NCBI GenBank assembly: GCA_018716875.1
Contig: DVJJ01000050.1
Location: 1 to 61,299, forward strand
Length of the DNA stretch: 61,299 bases
Source: Candidatus Avoscillospira avistercoris
GTDB taxonomy: Bacteria; Bacillota; Clostridia; Oscillospirales; Oscillospiraceae
Reading direction: 5' to 3'
A program made the translations under genes and the position numbers. Below are positions 52,333-61,299 of this stretch, in pieces. The notes below the pieces were generated by a model that saw only the letters and a list, made by a program, of their open reading frames with translations, ran no database searches and was not told where the DNA came from. The stretch's first letter is position 1. Each line of letters opens with the position of its first letter.

Positions 52333-52450
52333 GGGCGGGGCGAACCCCCGCCGTGTTCGGTACGGTGTCGGTTGGTGGCGGCGGGGGGTTGCCCCCGCCC
52401 TGCAAATTGCGTGATTTCCGTATATGCCCGCCAGTGTTCGCACACTGGCG
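52333..52450. repeat. GC-rich palindromic repeats between infB and rbfA
   Basis: Unit A (52333-52352) and unit B (52380-52400) are each self-complementary and are variants of one another in opposite orientation (core GGCGGGGGTTCGCCCC). A third hairpin, CGCCAGTGT/ACACTGGCG (52429-52437 with 52442-52450), follows the infB stop without a T run. The 167-base gap interrupts an otherwise tight operon and looks like an insertion of REP-type sequences. Confidence 0.6.
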
Positions 52451-52458
52451 CGGAACGC

Positions 52459-54804
52459 TTAGTCCTTAATCTGCTCCATGACGAAGCACTCGAAGACGTC
52501 GCCTTCCTTGATATCGTTGAACTTGTCGATGGTCATGCCGCACTCATAGTTGGCAGCCACTTCCTTGACGGAATCCTTGAAGCGCTGCAGGGAGCCCAGC
52601 ACACCCTCGTGAATGACGATATTGTCGCGCAGGACGCGAACCTGGGCGTCCCGGGTGATCTTGCCGTCCTTGACGTAGCAGCCAGCGACGGTGCCCACGG
52701 AGGAAACCTTGTAGGTTTCGCGGACTTCGGCGTGGCCGATGATGGCTTCCCGGAACTTGGGGTCCAGCATACCCTTCATAGCGGCTTCAATCTCGTTGAT
52801 GGCGTCATAAATAACGCGGTACATGCGCATATCCACCTTGGAGCGCTGGGCCGAAGCGGCAGCAGCGGCATCGGGGCGGACGTTGAAGCCGACAATAATG
52901 GCATTGGCCGTAGAGGCCAACAGCACATCGGATTCGTTGATAGCACCGACGCCGGTGTGGATGACCTTCACGCGGACCTCGTCGTTGGAGATCTTCAGGA
53001 GGCTGGCCTTGACGGCCTCGGCGGAGCCCTGCACATCGGCCTTGACGATGATGTTCAGCTCCTTCATGTTGCCCTCCTGAATCTGGGCAAACAGATCGTC
53101 CAGGGTGACCTTGGTCATGGCCTTGGCGGCGCGGGCCTTCTCCTCAACCTTGCGCTCCTCCACCAGCTGACGGGCCATGCGCTCATCCTCAACGGCGTTG
53201 AAGATATCGCCGGCGCCGGGAACCTCGCCCAGACCCGTGATCTCCACGGGGACAGACGGACCAGCTTCCTTGACGGTCTTGCCCTTGTCGTTGGTCATGA
53301 CGCGGACACGGCCCACGGCGGTACCGGCAATAATGATATCGCCCTGATGCAACGTGCCGTTCTGGACCAACAGGGTGGCAATGGGGCCGCGGGTCTTGTC
53401 CAGACGGGCCTCGATAACGGTACCCTTGGCGCGGCGGTTGGGGTTGGCTTTCAGTTCCTGCATCTCGGCGGTCAGCAGGACCATCTCCAGCAGGTTGTCA
53501 ATGCCCTGGCCCTTCTTGGCGGAGATGGGCACCATGATGGTGTCGCCGCCCCACTCCTCGGGCACCAGATCGTATTCGGTGATCTGCTGCTTGATGCGGT
53601 CGGGGTTGGCCTCGGGCTTATCCATCTTATTGATGGCCACGATGATGGGAATTTCTGCGGCCTTGGCGTGGTTGATAGCTTCGACGGTCTGGGGCATAAT
53701 GCCGTCGTCAGCGGCTACCACCAGAATGGCGATATCGGTACACATGGCGCCGCGGGCACGCATGGCCGTAAAGGCGGCGTGGCCGGGGGTATCCAGGAAC
53801 GTGATGGGCTGGTTGTTGATCTCCACCTGATAGGCGCCGATGTGCTGGGTGATGCCGCCGGCTTCGCCGGAAACCACGTTGGTTTTCCGGATGGCGTCCA
53901 ACAGAGACGTCTTGCCGTGGTCGACGTGGCCCATGACCACAACGACGGGGCTGCGGGGCTGCAGCTCATCGGCGGTATCCTCGTGGTCGTCGATAAGCCG
54001 TTCCTCGATGGTGACAACGACCTCTTTTTCCACCTTGCAGCCCAACTCCATGGCCACCAGTGCGGCGGTATCGTAGTCGATGACCTGATTGACCGCGGCC
54101 ATGACGCCCAGCTTGATCAGCTGCTTGATGACCTCAGCAGCCGTCTTCTTCATGCGGCTGGCCAGCTCGCCCACGGTGATCTCGTCGGGAATCTTGACGG
54201 TAAGGGGCGTTTTCTTGGCAATTTCCAGCTGGAGCCGGCGCATTTTCTCCTGCTCCTCGTTGCGGCGCTTGTTGCCGAAGTTGCCCTTCTTCTTATTGTT
54301 GCTGCCCTGCTTGCCGCCAATGCGCTGCTTGCCGCCCTTGGCGTTCTGCATGCGCTCGGACACCAGGGAGTCCACCCGGTCGTCGAACCGCTCGGCGTTG
54401 ACCGTAACGGCGGAGGTGTCAACCACACGGCGCTCGCGGCGGCGTTCGTCCTTCTTGGGCTCCTCTTTCTTCTGCTCGCTCTGGGGGGCGGCAGGCTTGT
54501 TCTCCTTCTTGGCAGCGGGGGCCTTGGGGGCCTCGGCAGGCTTATTCTCCTGCTTCTCTGCGGTTTTCTCTGCGGTCTTGGCCGGAGCCTTGGCCTCACC
54601 GGTGGCCTTCAGGGCCTCTTCCAGCGACGCCACCTGATGGCTTTTGGTAAATACATCGAACAGCAGATTCAGCTGGTCTTCCTCCAAAACCTGCATATGG
54701 TTCTTGGGCTTGCCGAAGTGCTTTTCGTACAGCTCCATCATGACCTTGGTGGGTACTCCAAAGTCCTTGGCGACCTCGTGAATGCGATATTTCATTAAAC
54801 TCAT
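52459..54804 (-). CDS. infB: Translation initiation factor IF-2
   Basis: 781 residues, ATG 54804 after GGAGG. N-terminal IF2_N helix ([20 protein letters not shown]), a Lys/Ala/Pro-rich linker (about 60-200), then the GTPase domain with G1 [31 protein letters not shown], and NKMDKPEAN, followed by the domains that bind fMet-tRNA. The linker is fairly short, making the protein smaller than in many Clostridia. Confidence 0.98.
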   Translation of the reverse strand: MSLMKYRIHEVAKDFGVPTKVMMELYEKHFGKPKNHMQVLEEDQLNLLFDVFTKSHQVASLEEALKATGEAKAPAKTAEKTAEKQENKPAEAPKAPAAKKENKPAAPQSEQKKEEPKKDERRRERRVVDTSAVTVNAERFDDRVDSLVSERMQNAKGGKQRIGGKQGSNNKKKGNFGNKRRNEEQEKMRRLQLEIAKKTPLTVKIPDEITVGELASRMKKTAAEVIKQLIKLGVMAAVNQVIDYDTAALVAMELGCKVEKEVVVTIEERLIDDHEDTADELQPRSPVVVVMGHVDHGKTSLLDAIRKTNVVSGEAGGITQHIGAYQVEINNQPITFLDTPGHAAFTAMRARGAMCTDIAILVVAADDGIMPQTVEAINHAKAAEIPIIVAINKMDKPEANPDRIKQQITEYDLVPEEWGGDTIMVPISAKKGQGIDNLLEMVLLTAEMQELKANPNRRAKGTVIEARLDKTRGPIATLLVQNGTLHQGDIIIAGTAVGRVRVMTNDKGKTVKEAGPSVPVEITGLGEVPGAGDIFNAVEDERMARQLVEERKVEEKARAAKAMTKVTLDDLFAQIQEGNMKELNIIVKADVQGSAEAVKASLLKISNDEVRVKVIHTGVGAINESDVLLASTANAIIVGFNVRPDAAAAASAQRSKVDMRMYRVIYDAINEIEAAMKGMLDPKFREAIIGHAEVRETYKVSSVGTVAGCYVKDGKITRDAQVRVLRDNIVIHEGVLGSLQRFKDSVKEVAANYECGMTIDKFNDIKEGDVFECFVMEQIKD

Positions 54805-54819
54805 ATAGCCACCTCCGAG

Positions 54820-55239
54820 TTACTTTTTCCCGTGTTTGATATTGTTGCGATGGGCCTTTTCCTCCCGCCGCCGCTGCTGGACCCGCTCCACCCGGCGGTC
54901 CAGGTCGGCCAACAGCTCGGCGTACTTCTCCGGCTGACCCAGGGCGTTGACAAACGCTCTGGCCAGCGCCACATCGGTGATGGCGGCCATGGCGCACACG
55001 GCGCGGCCGCAGGCGTGACCCAATTCCTCTTTCGTATAGGGCACGCGAATAAACGTGGTTTTACCGGCATGGGAGAAGGTTTTCACCCGGCCGTAGGTGT
55101 TGTCGGCGGCGTCGGACGCCACCACGATGAGCCGGGCCTGACCGGCGCGGCTGGCCGCGCCCACGTTTTCCTCGCCCAGCTGGATATTGCCGCCCTTGCG
55201 CGCCAGGGACAGCAGGTTCAATGCACGATTACGATCCAT
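54820..55239 (-). CDS. ylxQ: YlxQ, L7Ae-family RNA-binding protein
   Basis: 139 residues from ATG 55239, overlapping ylxR by 11 bases. RALNLLSLARKGGNIQLGEE, AGQARLIVVASDAADNT and ELGHACGRAVCAMAAITD are the L7Ae/YbxF fold that binds kink-turns. The C-terminal basic Arg/Lys-rich extension (about 40 residues, RRVERVQQRRREEKAHRN) is longer than in Bacillus YlxQ. Confidence 0.92.
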   Translation of the reverse strand: MDRNRALNLLSLARKGGNIQLGEENVGAASRAGQARLIVVASDAADNTYGRVKTFSHAGKTTFIRVPYTKEELGHACGRAVCAMAAITDVALARAFVNALGQPEKYAELLADLDRRVERVQQRRREEKAHRNNIKHGKK

Positions 55240-55504
55240 CGTCTCCCGCCTCCATTCTCTCCACAAGGGTATCGTAAACCGACTGGGGAATGGCCGTCTC
55301 AAAGCCCCGCTCCAGGGCCTTGGACTTGATGGCCCGTTTGAGACAGTCGGTGTTGGGGCACACATAGGCGCCGCGGCCCGGCGCCTTCCCGCGAAAATCC
55401 ACAGTGATTTCGCCGGTGGGCGATTTGACCACCCGCACCAGTTCCTTTTTTGGTTTCATCTCCCGGCAGCCGACGCATTGGCGCATGGGAATCTTTTTGG
55501 GCAT
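55229..55504 (-). CDS. ylxR: YlxR/RnpM, DUF448 nucleic-acid-binding protein
   Basis: 91 residues from ATG 55504. MRQCVGCREMKPKKELVRVV and GRGAYVCPNTDCLKRAIKS are the DUF448 signature, with two CxxC-like pairs. The family, renamed RnpM in Bacillus, binds RNase P RNA and lowers its activity. Conserved place between nusA and ylxQ. Confidence 0.95.
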   Translation of the reverse strand: MPKKIPMRQCVGCREMKPKKELVRVVKSPTGEITVDFRGKAPGRGAYVCPNTDCLKRAIKSKALERGFETAIPQSVYDTLVERMEAGDDGS

Positions 55505-55532
55505 GGCGTCTCCTCCTTCCGGGGTTGGGTCG

Positions 55533-56756
55533 TTAGGCCTGCTCTTCGGCGGATGCTTCCTCCGCCGCATCGGCAGCAGGCTCCTGCTCCGCCGTCACAG
55601 TCTCTTCGGACACCTCCGGCGCTTCCTCCTCAACGGGGGCCGGTTCCTCCTGCTCCGCAGGGGCCACAATGGGCTCCAGCTGGTCCTCCATGGACTGGGG
55701 CTTGATATCGATTTTACAGCCGGTGAGACGGGCGGCCAGACGGGCGTTCTGACCCTCCTTGCCGATGGCCAGAGACAGCTGATCGTCGGGTACGATGACA
55801 CGGCAGGCCTTCTGGCCGGGAATCATGGTGACGGACACCACATCGGCGGGGCTCAATGCCGAGGCCACAAACTGGGCCAGATCCTCGGACCACACCACAA
55901 TGTCCATCTTCTCGCCGTGGAGCTCCTCCACCACAGCGCCCACGCGGCCGCCGCGGGGGCCGACGCAAGCGCCCACAGGGTCAATGTTCTCCTCGGTGGC
56001 GCAGACGGCGATTTTGGTGCGGGAACCAGCTTCACGGGCGATGGACTTGACCTCCACCAGACCGGACTCGATTTCGGGCACTTCCAGTTCAAAGAGCCGC
56101 TTGACCAGGCCCGGATGGGTCCGGGAGACAATGACCTGGGGACCGCGGTTGGAGCGGCGGACCTCCACCACATAGACGCGGATCAGGTTGCCCTCGGTGT
56201 AGACCTCACTCTTCACCTGCTCGGAGCCGGACAGCAATGCGTCGGTGCGCTCGCTGTTGCCCAGAGCGCCGGTGCTGACGGCGTTGGAGCCGATGCGGAC
56301 GATCATATCCCTGGTATTGGGGTCAATCCGCAGAACGGTACCCGTAAGAATCTCATGCTCCTTGGAAGAGAAGTTGTCGAAGACCTTGCCCCGCTCGGCC
56401 TCGCGGATGCCCTGGATGATGACCTGCTTGGCGGTCTGGGCGGCAATGCGGCCGAAGTTCTTGGTATCCACATCCACATTGATCAGGTCGCCCAGCTGCA
56501 CATGCTTGTCGATCTTCCGGGCCGCTTCAATGTTGATTTCCGTGGCGGGCAGCATGACGTCCTCCACCACTTCCTTCTGGGCGTACATCCGCAGGACGCC
56601 GTCGTTGAGCTCCACGGTGACATTCTCCGTATAGCCCACCTTATTTTTGCTGTAGGCATTCTTCAGAGCGTCGGAGATCTTCTCCAGCATATAGTCCTTG
56701 GGGATGCCCCGCTCCTTCTCCAGCTGGTCCAGAGCTGCGTAAATCTCGGGATTCAT
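55533..56756 (-). CDS. nusA: Transcription elongation/termination factor NusA
   Basis: 407 residues. N-terminal RNA-polymerase-binding domain (1-125), S1 ([19 protein letters not shown]), KH1 ([31 protein letters not shown]) and KH2 ([17 protein letters not shown]). An acidic tail of about 50 residues rich in Glu/Ala/Pro replaces the C-terminal repeats, as usual in Gram-positives. Preceded by rimP by 33 bases. Confidence 0.97.
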   Translation of the reverse strand: MNPEIYAALDQLEKERGIPKDYMLEKISDALKNAYSKNKVGYTENVTVELNDGVLRMYAQKEVVEDVMLPATEINIEAARKIDKHVQLGDLINVDVDTKNFGRIAAQTAKQVIIQGIREAERGKVFDNFSSKEHEILTGTVLRIDPNTRDMIVRIGSNAVSTGALGNSERTDALLSGSEQVKSEVYTEGNLIRVYVVEVRRSNRGPQVIVSRTHPGLVKRLFELEVPEIESGLVEVKSIAREAGSRTKIAVCATEENIDPVGACVGPRGGRVGAVVEELHGEKMDIVVWSEDLAQFVASALSPADVVSVTMIPGQKACRVIVPDDQLSLAIGKEGQNARLAARLTGCKIDIKPQSMEDQLEPIVAPAEQEEPAPVEEEAPEVSEETVTAEQEPAADAAEEASAEEQA

Positions 56757-56789
56757 TGGGTAAATTCCTCCTCTTAGTCGGTAAGACGG

Positions 56790-57242
56790 TTAAAATTCCA
56801 CATAGAGCCGCACCAGAGCGACTTCGTTCTTTTCAAAGGTCATGGGACCGGCGGCGGTTTCGATGGTCACGCGGCCATCCTCATACTCCCGCAGAACCCC
56901 CACAAATTCCTTGGCGCCGTCTTTGGGCCGGTACAGCCGGACGGTGACCTTCTGGCCCAGGCATTTGGCAAAGTGCTGGGGCAGGCGCAGCGTCCGTTCC
57001 AGACCGGCGGAGCTGACTTCAAAGTGGTAGCTGTCGGGGATGGGGTCCTTCTCATCCAGGATGGGGTCCACCGCCCGGGACACGGCTTCACAGTCGTTGA
57101 TGTCCACGCCGCCCTCCTTGTCGATATAGAGCCGCAGGAACCACTCGCCGCCCTCGCGGACGTATTCCACATCCCACAGGGAGCAGCCCTGGGCCTCCAC
57201 CACCGGCTCGGCAAACTGCCGGACCTGTTCGGTGATCTTCAT
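56790..57242 (-). CDS. rimP: Ribosome maturation factor RimP
   Basis: 150 residues from ATG 57242 (AAAGGGGA upstream). VVEAQGCSLWDVEYVREGG, LRLYIDKEGGVDINDCEAVS and FEVSSAGLERTL are the family signature; a C-terminal Sm-like barrel (QKVTVRLYRPKDGAKEFVG). Needed for 30S assembly; first gene of the rimP-nusA-ylxRQ-infB-rbfA-nrnA-truB-ribF operon. Confidence 0.97.
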   Translation of the reverse strand: MKITEQVRQFAEPVVEAQGCSLWDVEYVREGGEWFLRLYIDKEGGVDINDCEAVSRAVDPILDEKDPIPDSYHFEVSSAGLERTLRLPQHFAKCLGQKVTVRLYRPKDGAKEFVGVLREYEDGRVTIETAAGPMTFEKNEVALVRLYVEF

Positions 57243-57342
57243 ATGGCAGATTCCCCTTTCCGCCGCTGCAAGCGGCACGCATACAGCCGCCGCGCTGCCA
57301 CCGGAACGGTGTCTGCGGACGCTGTCATTCCAATAAGAAAGA

Positions 57343-57359
57343 CTGGGGAAAAACCCCAG
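57343..57359 (-). promoter_or_regulatory. Short hairpin in the rimP leader
   Basis: CTGGGG/CCCCAG (57343-57359) with five Ts in the loop on the minus strand, about 30 bases after the start of transcription. Possibly an attenuator or a stabilising structure. Confidence 0.35.
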
Positions 57360-57390
57360 CCTTCATCCTACTACATCTTAAATCGTACAC

Positions 57391-57419
57391 ATTATATCAC
57401 TATTCTATGTGTATTGCAA
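57391..57419 (-). promoter_or_regulatory. Promoter of the rimP-nusA-infB operon
   Basis: Minus strand TTGCAA (57419-57414) and TATAAT (57396-57391) with an exact 17-base spacer. It drives nine genes down to ribF. Confidence 0.85.
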
Positions 57420-57504
57420 GCAATTTATGAAAATTTCTTGAAAAAACAGGGTGTTTTTTGGAATAGAACCGGCTGAAAAGTCCGGTTTCAGCCCCCAAAC
57501 CCAC

Positions 57505-57531
57505 AAAAGAGACCGCCTATACGGCGGCCTC
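57505..57531 (-). terminator. Terminator overlapping the CBS gene stop
   Basis: GAG-A-CCGCC (57509-57517) pairs with GGCGG-C-CTC (57523-57531), with four T on the minus strand. It includes the stop codon of the gene at 57517. Confidence 0.7.
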
Positions 57532-57945
57532 CTGTTTTGTGTGTACAAAGAAGTTTTTCAGGCAATACTGCAAGATTGCCTTTCTGGTGACAATCCCGAT
57601 AAACGCTTGCCGGTCGTCAATGACCGGTACAAAGTTCTGGTCGGTGGCCTTGGTCACCAGGTCCTCGATGTTGGTGGTCACCGACACGGCGCTGTTGTCC
57701 CGCCGGTGGGCGATCTCCATAATGTTGTGGCTTTCCGTCTGCTTGATGTCCATGACACACAGCTTTTTCAGCGCCCACAGCAAATCGCCCTCAGTCAGCG
57801 TGCCGCAGTAGGTGCCGTCCTTCCGAAGGATGGGCAAGGCGGAATAGCCGCACTGTTCCATCCGCTCCAGGGCCTGACGCAGCGTGTCGTCCTCCTCCAA
57901 ATAGGAGCAGGTGGCTTTGGGTGTCAGAAAAAACAAAATATTCAT
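57517..57945 (-). CDS. CBS-domain protein
   Basis: 142 residues consisting of two CBS motifs: EEDDTLRQALERMEQCGYSAL with TYCGTLTEGDLLWAL, and VTTNIEDLVTKATDQNFVPV with AFIGIVTRKAILQY. Such stand-alone CBS pairs bind adenine nucleotides and act as sensors; the partner is unknown. Monocistronic between tpiA and the rimP promoter. Confidence 0.92.
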   Translation of the reverse strand: MNILFFLTPKATCSYLEEDDTLRQALERMEQCGYSALPILRKDGTYCGTLTEGDLLWALKKLCVMDIKQTESHNIMEIAHRRDNSAVSVTTNIEDLVTKATDQNFVPVIDDRQAFIGIVTRKAILQYCLKNFFVHTKQEAAV

Positions 57946-58015
57946 GACACATCCCCTTTCGCCCTTATTGTATCACAGATTTTCTGCAAAGGCATGAAAA
58001 TTTTGTAAAGGCAGA

Positions 58016-58047
58016 AAAACAGGCGCAGAAAAATCTGCGCCTGTTTT
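58016..58047. terminator. Bidirectional terminator after tpiA
   Basis: AAAACAGGCGCAGA (58016-58029) pairs with TCTGCGCCTGTTTT (58034-58047), loop of four A. Confidence 0.9.
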
Positions 58048-58073
58048 GTGCATAATTCCGGTCGGCTTTTGGC

Positions 58074-58850
58074 TTACACGGTGGGCTGGTTGGCAGCCTC
58101 GATGATCTGCACAAACTTCTCGGGCACCAGGGAAGCGCCGCCGATGAGGCCGCCGTCAATGTCGGGCTGGGCCAGCAGCTCAAAGGCGTTCTTCTCATTC
58201 ATGCTGCCGCCGTACAGGATGGAGATGGCGCGGGCAATCTTGGCGCCGTACAGCTTGCGGATGACGGTGCGGATGTGCTCGCAGACTTCCTCGGCCTGCT
58301 CGGGGGTAGCGGTCTTGCCGGTGCCGATGGCCCAGATGGGCTCGTAGGCCACAACGATCTTGCGGATCTTCTCCTCGGGCACGCCGTGGAGGGCGCACTT
58401 GACCTGCATGGAAATCCAGTCCTCGGTGATGCCCAGATCTCTCTGCTCCAGGGTCTCGCCCACGCAGACGATGGGCATCAGCTCGGCCTTCAGAGCGGCG
58501 TGGACCTTGGCGTTGACATCGGCATCGGTCTCGCCCATGGCGCGGCGCTCGGAATGGCCGATGATGACGTACTTACAGCCGGCGTCCACCAGCATGTTGG
58601 CGGCGATCTCACCAGTGTAAGCGCCGGAGGCGTTGGCGTTGCAGTTCTCAGCGCCGATGCCCACGCGGGTCTCTCTCATGCAGCGCACAGCCATGGGAAT
58701 GCACACGGCAGGCACGCACAGAGCCACATCGCACCAGCGGCCCTTGGGCATGATGGACTTGAACTCGGTCATAAATTCCTTGGTCTCAGAGGGGGTCTTG
58801 TTCATCTTCCAGTTGCCGGCGATGATGGTCTTGCGGTACTTTCTGTTCAT
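58074..58850 (-). CDS. tpiA: Triosephosphate isomerase
   Basis: 258 residues. [10 protein letters not shown] (catalytic Lys), [11 protein letters not shown] (His), [16 protein letters not shown] (catalytic Glu and mobile loop) and [16 protein letters not shown] are complete. Interconverts DHAP and glyceraldehyde-3-phosphate. It lies 101 bases after pgk on the same strand, and may be co-transcribed. Confidence 0.98.
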   Translation of the reverse strand: MNRKYRKTIIAGNWKMNKTPSETKEFMTEFKSIMPKGRWCDVALCVPAVCIPMAVRCMRETRVGIGAENCNANASGAYTGEIAANMLVDAGCKYVIIGHSERRAMGETDADVNAKVHAALKAELMPIVCVGETLEQRDLGITEDWISMQVKCALHGVPEEKIRKIVVAYEPIWAIGTGKTATPEQAEEVCEHIRTVIRKLYGAKIARAISILYGGSMNEKNAFELLAQPDIDGGLIGGASLVPEKFVQIIEAANQPTV

Positions 58851-58951
58851 GTTTCTCGTATCTCCTCAACGATTACTTTTTTCCGGTTCCGGCAGCAGCG
58901 CCGCCGGAACAATTTACCTTATAAAATCACGGGCAGGGAGACCCACCCAAA

Positions 58952-60151
58952 TTACTTGTCTTCCAGGCAGGCAATGCCGGGCAGCTCCAGGCCTTCCAGG
59001 AACTCCAGGGAAGCGCCGCCGCCGGTGGAGATGTGGGTGATCTTGTCAGCAAAGCCCAGCTGCTCGCAGGCTGCGGCGCTGTCGCCGCCGCCGACGATGG
59101 TGATGGCCTCGGAATCGGCCAAAGCCTGGGCCACGGCGATGGTGCCGGCGGACAGAACGGGGTTCTCAAAGATGCCCATGGGACCGTTCCACACGACGGT
59201 CTTGGCAGAGCGGACAGCGTCGGCGTACAGCTTGCAGGTCTCCTTGCCAATGTCCATGCCGATCATGTTGTCGGGATGGGCCTCTACGGAGAAGGTCTCC
59301 ACAGCAATTTCGCTGTCGATGGGATCCGGGAAATGGTCGGCGCCCACGGTGTCGATGGGCAGCAGCAGCTTGACGCCCTTCTCCTCAGCCTTCTTCATCA
59401 TGTCCTTGCAGTAGTCCAGCTTCTCACCGTCCAGCAGGGACTTGCCGATGCCGTAACCCTTGGCAGCCAGGAAGGTATAGGCCATACCGCCGCCGATGAT
59501 CAGGGTGTCCACCTTCTCCAGCAGATTGTTGATGACGTTCAGCTTGTCGGAGACCTTGGCGCCGCCCAGGATGGCCACGAAGGGACGGGCGGGGTCGGAC
59601 AGGGCCTTGCCCATGATGCTGATTTCCTTCTCAATCAGGTAGCCGCAGACGGCGGGCAGGTAGTCGGCCACACCGGCGGTGGAGGAGTGGGCACGGTGGG
59701 CGGAGCCGAACGCGTCGTTGACGAACAGATCGGCCATGGAAGCCAGGTCCTTGGACAGCTCGGGATCGTTCTTGGTCTCGCCCTTCATGTACCGGGTGTT
59801 CTCCAGCAGCATGATCTGGCCGGGCTGCAGAGCGGCGGCCTTGGCCTTGGCATCGTCACCCACCACATCAGCGGCCATAATGACCTCCTGGCCCAGGAGC
59901 TCGCCGAGACGCTCGGCCACAACCTTCAGGCTCAGTTCAGGCTTCCACTCGCCCTTGGGCTTGCCCATGTGGGAGCAGGCGATGACGGCGGCGCCGTTCT
60001 TCAGCAAATACTGAATGGTGGGCAGGGCAGCGACGATGCGCTTGTCGCTGGTGATCTTACCGGCCTTCAGGGGAACATTGAAGTCACAGCGCAGCAGGAC
60101 TTTTTTGCCCTTGACGTCGATATCCTCAATGGATTTCTTGTTGTAGTTCAT
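58952..60151 (-). CDS. pgk: Phosphoglycerate kinase
   Basis: 399 residues. [20 protein letters not shown] with [14 protein letters not shown] at the N-terminal substrate site, [26 protein letters not shown], and the nucleotide site [11 protein letters not shown] and [13 protein letters not shown] are intact. ATP-forming step of glycolysis. GGAGG precedes the ATG. Start is 34 bases after trmL. Confidence 0.98.
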   Translation of the reverse strand: MNYNKKSIEDIDVKGKKVLLRCDFNVPLKAGKITSDKRIVAALPTIQYLLKNGAAVIACSHMGKPKGEWKPELSLKVVAERLGELLGQEVIMAADVVGDDAKAKAAALQPGQIMLLENTRYMKGETKNDPELSKDLASMADLFVNDAFGSAHRAHSSTAGVADYLPAVCGYLIEKEISIMGKALSDPARPFVAILGGAKVSDKLNVINNLLEKVDTLIIGGGMAYTFLAAKGYGIGKSLLDGEKLDYCKDMMKKAEEKGVKLLLPIDTVGADHFPDPIDSEIAVETFSVEAHPDNMIGMDIGKETCKLYADAVRSAKTVVWNGPMGIFENPVLSAGTIAVAQALADSEAITIVGGGDSAAACEQLGFADKITHISTGGGASLEFLEGLELPGIACLEDK

Positions 60152-60184
60152 GTTTGTTGACCTCCAATATCATGTTACTCCAAT

Positions 60185-60670
60185 TTACCAGTTGACCATC
60201 AGCCCCTGGTCGGACAGATGGGGAAATCCCTGCTGGCGCAGGGCCTCAAAGGTGACAATTGCCACAGAATTGGCCAAATTCAAACTGCGGGCCTCCGCCC
60301 GGATGGGAATGCGCAGGCAGCAGTCCGGATGCTGCCGCAGCAGCGATTCCGGCAGTCCCCGCGTCTCCTTGCCGAACAGCAGGTAGCAGTTGTCGGAAAA
60401 GGAAGCCTCGGCGTAACTGCGGGGCGCCTTGGTGGTCATCAGCCACATCTGTTCCACCGTGTTGCGCTGGAAAAAGTCCTCCAGATTTTCATAGATCCGG
60501 ACATCCACCAGATGCCAGTAATCCAACCCGGCCCGTTTAACGGCCTTTTCCGAAATATCAAAGCCCAGGGGTTTGATTAAATGAAGCACGCTGCCCGTGG
60601 CGGCGCAGGTTCTGGCAATATTGCCGCAGTTTTGCGGGATCTCCGGCTCCACCAGTACGATATGCAGCAT
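60185..60670 (-). CDS. trmL: tRNA (cytidine/uridine-34)-2'-O-methyltransferase TrmL
   Basis: 161 residues from ATG 60670; the upstream TTG (60676) is weaker. SPOUT fold: HIVLVEPEIPQNCGNIARTC, LLFGKETRGLPESLL and IPIRAEARSLNLANSVAIV. Methylates the ribose of the wobble base in tRNA-Leu. First gene of the trmL-pgk-tpiA group; promoter at 60720-60748. Confidence 0.96.
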   Translation of the reverse strand: MLHIVLVEPEIPQNCGNIARTCAATGSVLHLIKPLGFDISEKAVKRAGLDYWHLVDVRIYENLEDFFQRNTVEQMWLMTTKAPRSYAEASFSDNCYLLFGKETRGLPESLLRQHPDCCLRIPIRAEARSLNLANSVAIVTFEALRQQGFPHLSDQGLMVNW

Positions 60671-60719
60671 ATACAAGCCTCTCTATACAAAATCTCCGCC
60701 TTTCGGCTTTCACTTTCCT

Positions 60720-60748
60720 ATTCTATGATAAACTGCTGCGAAATTCAA
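60720..60748 (-). promoter_or_regulatory. Promoter of trmL (and pgk)
   Basis: Minus strand TTGAAT (60748-60743) and TAGAAT (60725-60720), 17-base spacer. Confidence 0.65.
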
Positions 60749-60840
60749 CTAGAAAATTGCATTTTTCTTTTCTTTACAGGGAATCCATTGAGAAACCCGG
60801 CTGTTTTTGTGGAATCCGATTGCAGGCCCCCTCTTGACGG

Positions 60841-60883
60841 CAAAGGGCCGCGGCGCTATGTGCGCCCCGGCCCTTTGTTTTTC
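60841..60883 (+). terminator. Hairpin near the element edge, plus-strand terminator
   Basis: CAAAGGGCC (60841-60849) pairs with GGCCCTTTG (60869-60877) with further inner pairing, followed by TTTTT on the plus strand. No plus-strand gene precedes it in the window, so it may be left over from a lost gene. Confidence 0.6.
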
Positions 60884-60905
60884 AGTCATTTTAGGGACTT
60901 GCGTC

Positions 60906-61203
60906 CTACCAGCTTGTGCCTGTCAACTCTCCGCGCCAGCCATCCGCTGCCTGCGTAATCCGAACCCACCGTGTTGTCTCATAGGCGCCCGTGGGAATCG
61001 TGGGGTCGCCGCCTTCATAGGGTACGGCTCCAGCGGCCAATGCCATCTCTCGAGCATCCACATTTCCCGGCACAAAGACTGTAGAGACGGAAACCGCCCA
61101 TTCCGTTTCTCCCAGTGTTCCCTCCTTGCGCAGTTGTTTCGTCTCCTCCTCCGCCGCCTCGGCCACACAGCGGACAAACTCATACCGATACCGTACTGCT
61201 TTT
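60906..61203 (-). pseudogene. Hypothetical protein with a frameshift near its start
   Basis: The frame 60906-61166 (86 residues, GTG at 61166) continues upstream as AVRYRYEFVRCVAEAAEEE without a start before a TGA. The likely ATG lies at 61203, reads MKSSTVSV and stops after eight codons; removing one base after AAAAGC would join the two frames into about 98 residues. The product is charged and soluble, with AEAAEEETKQLRKEGTL and ALAAGAVPYEGGDP. I do not recognise the family. It follows directly on the partial gene at the window end. Alternatively the short GTG-started form is real. Confidence 0.55.
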
Positions 61204-61206
61204 CAT

Positions 61207-61299
61207 TTATCCCATGATACCGATTTTGTTGCCGTTCTCGTACATATCCTCTGCGTATTCCGCATGGTTGGGTCCTTGGCTTTCTACCCAGCCAAAGCC
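61207..61299 (-). CDS. C-terminus of a protein resembling conjugative-element DUF6550 proteins (partial)
   Basis: The frame enters from the window end and stops with TAA at 61209-61207. It reads GFGWVESQGPNHAEYAEDM, then YENGNKIGIMG. This ending (GFGW.ES.GPN...EDMYENGNKIG.MG) is, to my memory, that of a family found in integrative and conjugative elements of gut Clostridia (DUF6550). Only 30 residues are visible. It suggests that a mobile element begins at the right edge. Confidence 0.55.
   Translation of the reverse strand, partial: GFGWVESQGPNHAEYAEDMYENGNKIGIMG

Noticed and set aside
52315..54798. 827-residue plus-strand open frame
   Set aside because: Exact antisense shadow of infB; Asp/His/Gly/Leu-rich without any family resemblance.
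55404..56777. 457-residue plus-strand open frame
   Set aside because: Antisense to nusA; composition typical of reverse-complement coding sequence.

Overview
The window is a GC-rich (roughly 58-60%) chromosomal segment from a low-GC-phylum relative with high GC: most likely an endospore-forming gut member of the Clostridia, family Oscillospiraceae (Flavonifractor/Oscillibacter/Lawsonibacter-like). The reasons are gene orders typical of Firmicutes (ylxM-ffh-rpsP-khpA-rimM-trmD; rimP-nusA-ylxR-ylxQ-infB-rbfA-nrnA-truB-ribF; ylmE-sepF-divIVA), a SpoIIE-like phosphatase, SLH-domain surface proteins, strong GGAGG ribosome binding sites and TTGACA/TATAAT promoters. The assignment is an inference; no rRNA or tRNA gene was seen.

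Layout. 1-2.5 kb is an eroded patch: the tail of an XRE regulator, a truncated small membrane protein, a TetR regulator, an HtrA-type protease lacking anchor and PDZ domain, and a remnant of a TIGR04076 protein. 2.5-6.2 kb is a tight six-gene operon (deformylase-like protein, TIGR04076, SDR oxidoreductase, flavodoxin, alpha/beta hydrolase, and a DUF5714 protein fused to an ArsC-type phosphatase fold); this is the best candidate for an undescribed system. 6.2-12.7 kb holds small regulators, a P-loop ATPase/macro-domain/DUF2200 operon, a decayed SLH gene and a large phosphodiester glycosidase-SLH surface protein. 12.8-16.6 kb is the SRP/ribosomal/tRNA-modification operon. 16.6-25.6 kb carries a flavin reductase, a prolyl-tRNA deacylase-like protein, a TetR-controlled operon of three membrane proteins with two matching operators, a CYTH protein, spoIIE and a tandem pair of diguanylate cyclases.

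25.7-28.3 kb is rpsO-pnp with a long hairpin in the pnp leader. 28.5-35.7 kb carries a hypothetical protein, a HAD hydrolase, nifS-nifU, a PadR/DUF1700/DUF4097 envelope-stress-like module, an Fe-S type Rrf2 regulator with its own palindromic operator, and a TIM-barrel protein. 35.9-44.1 kb is miaB-mutS-CPBP protease-mutL-miaA-hfq (tRNA modification plus mismatch repair), with the remnant of a REP-associated transposase between miaB and mutS. 44.2-47.4 kb is a HlyD-like adaptor, ylmE, sepF and divIVA (division). 47.5-47.7 kb is a nested inverted-repeat element. 47.8-57.2 kb is a CorC/HlyC transporter and the large nusA-infB operon on the minus strand. 57.5-60.7 kb holds a CBS protein, tpiA, pgk and trmL. 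The last 400 bases look like the edge of a mobile or conjugative element with a frameshifted gene.

Most of the window is housekeeping. The accessory interest lies in the first 9.6 kb, the 17.9-20.1 kb TetR island, the dispersed REP-like repeats with their transposase remnant, and the right edge. Alternate-frame open reading frames inside the GC-rich genes are long and numerous and were left out.
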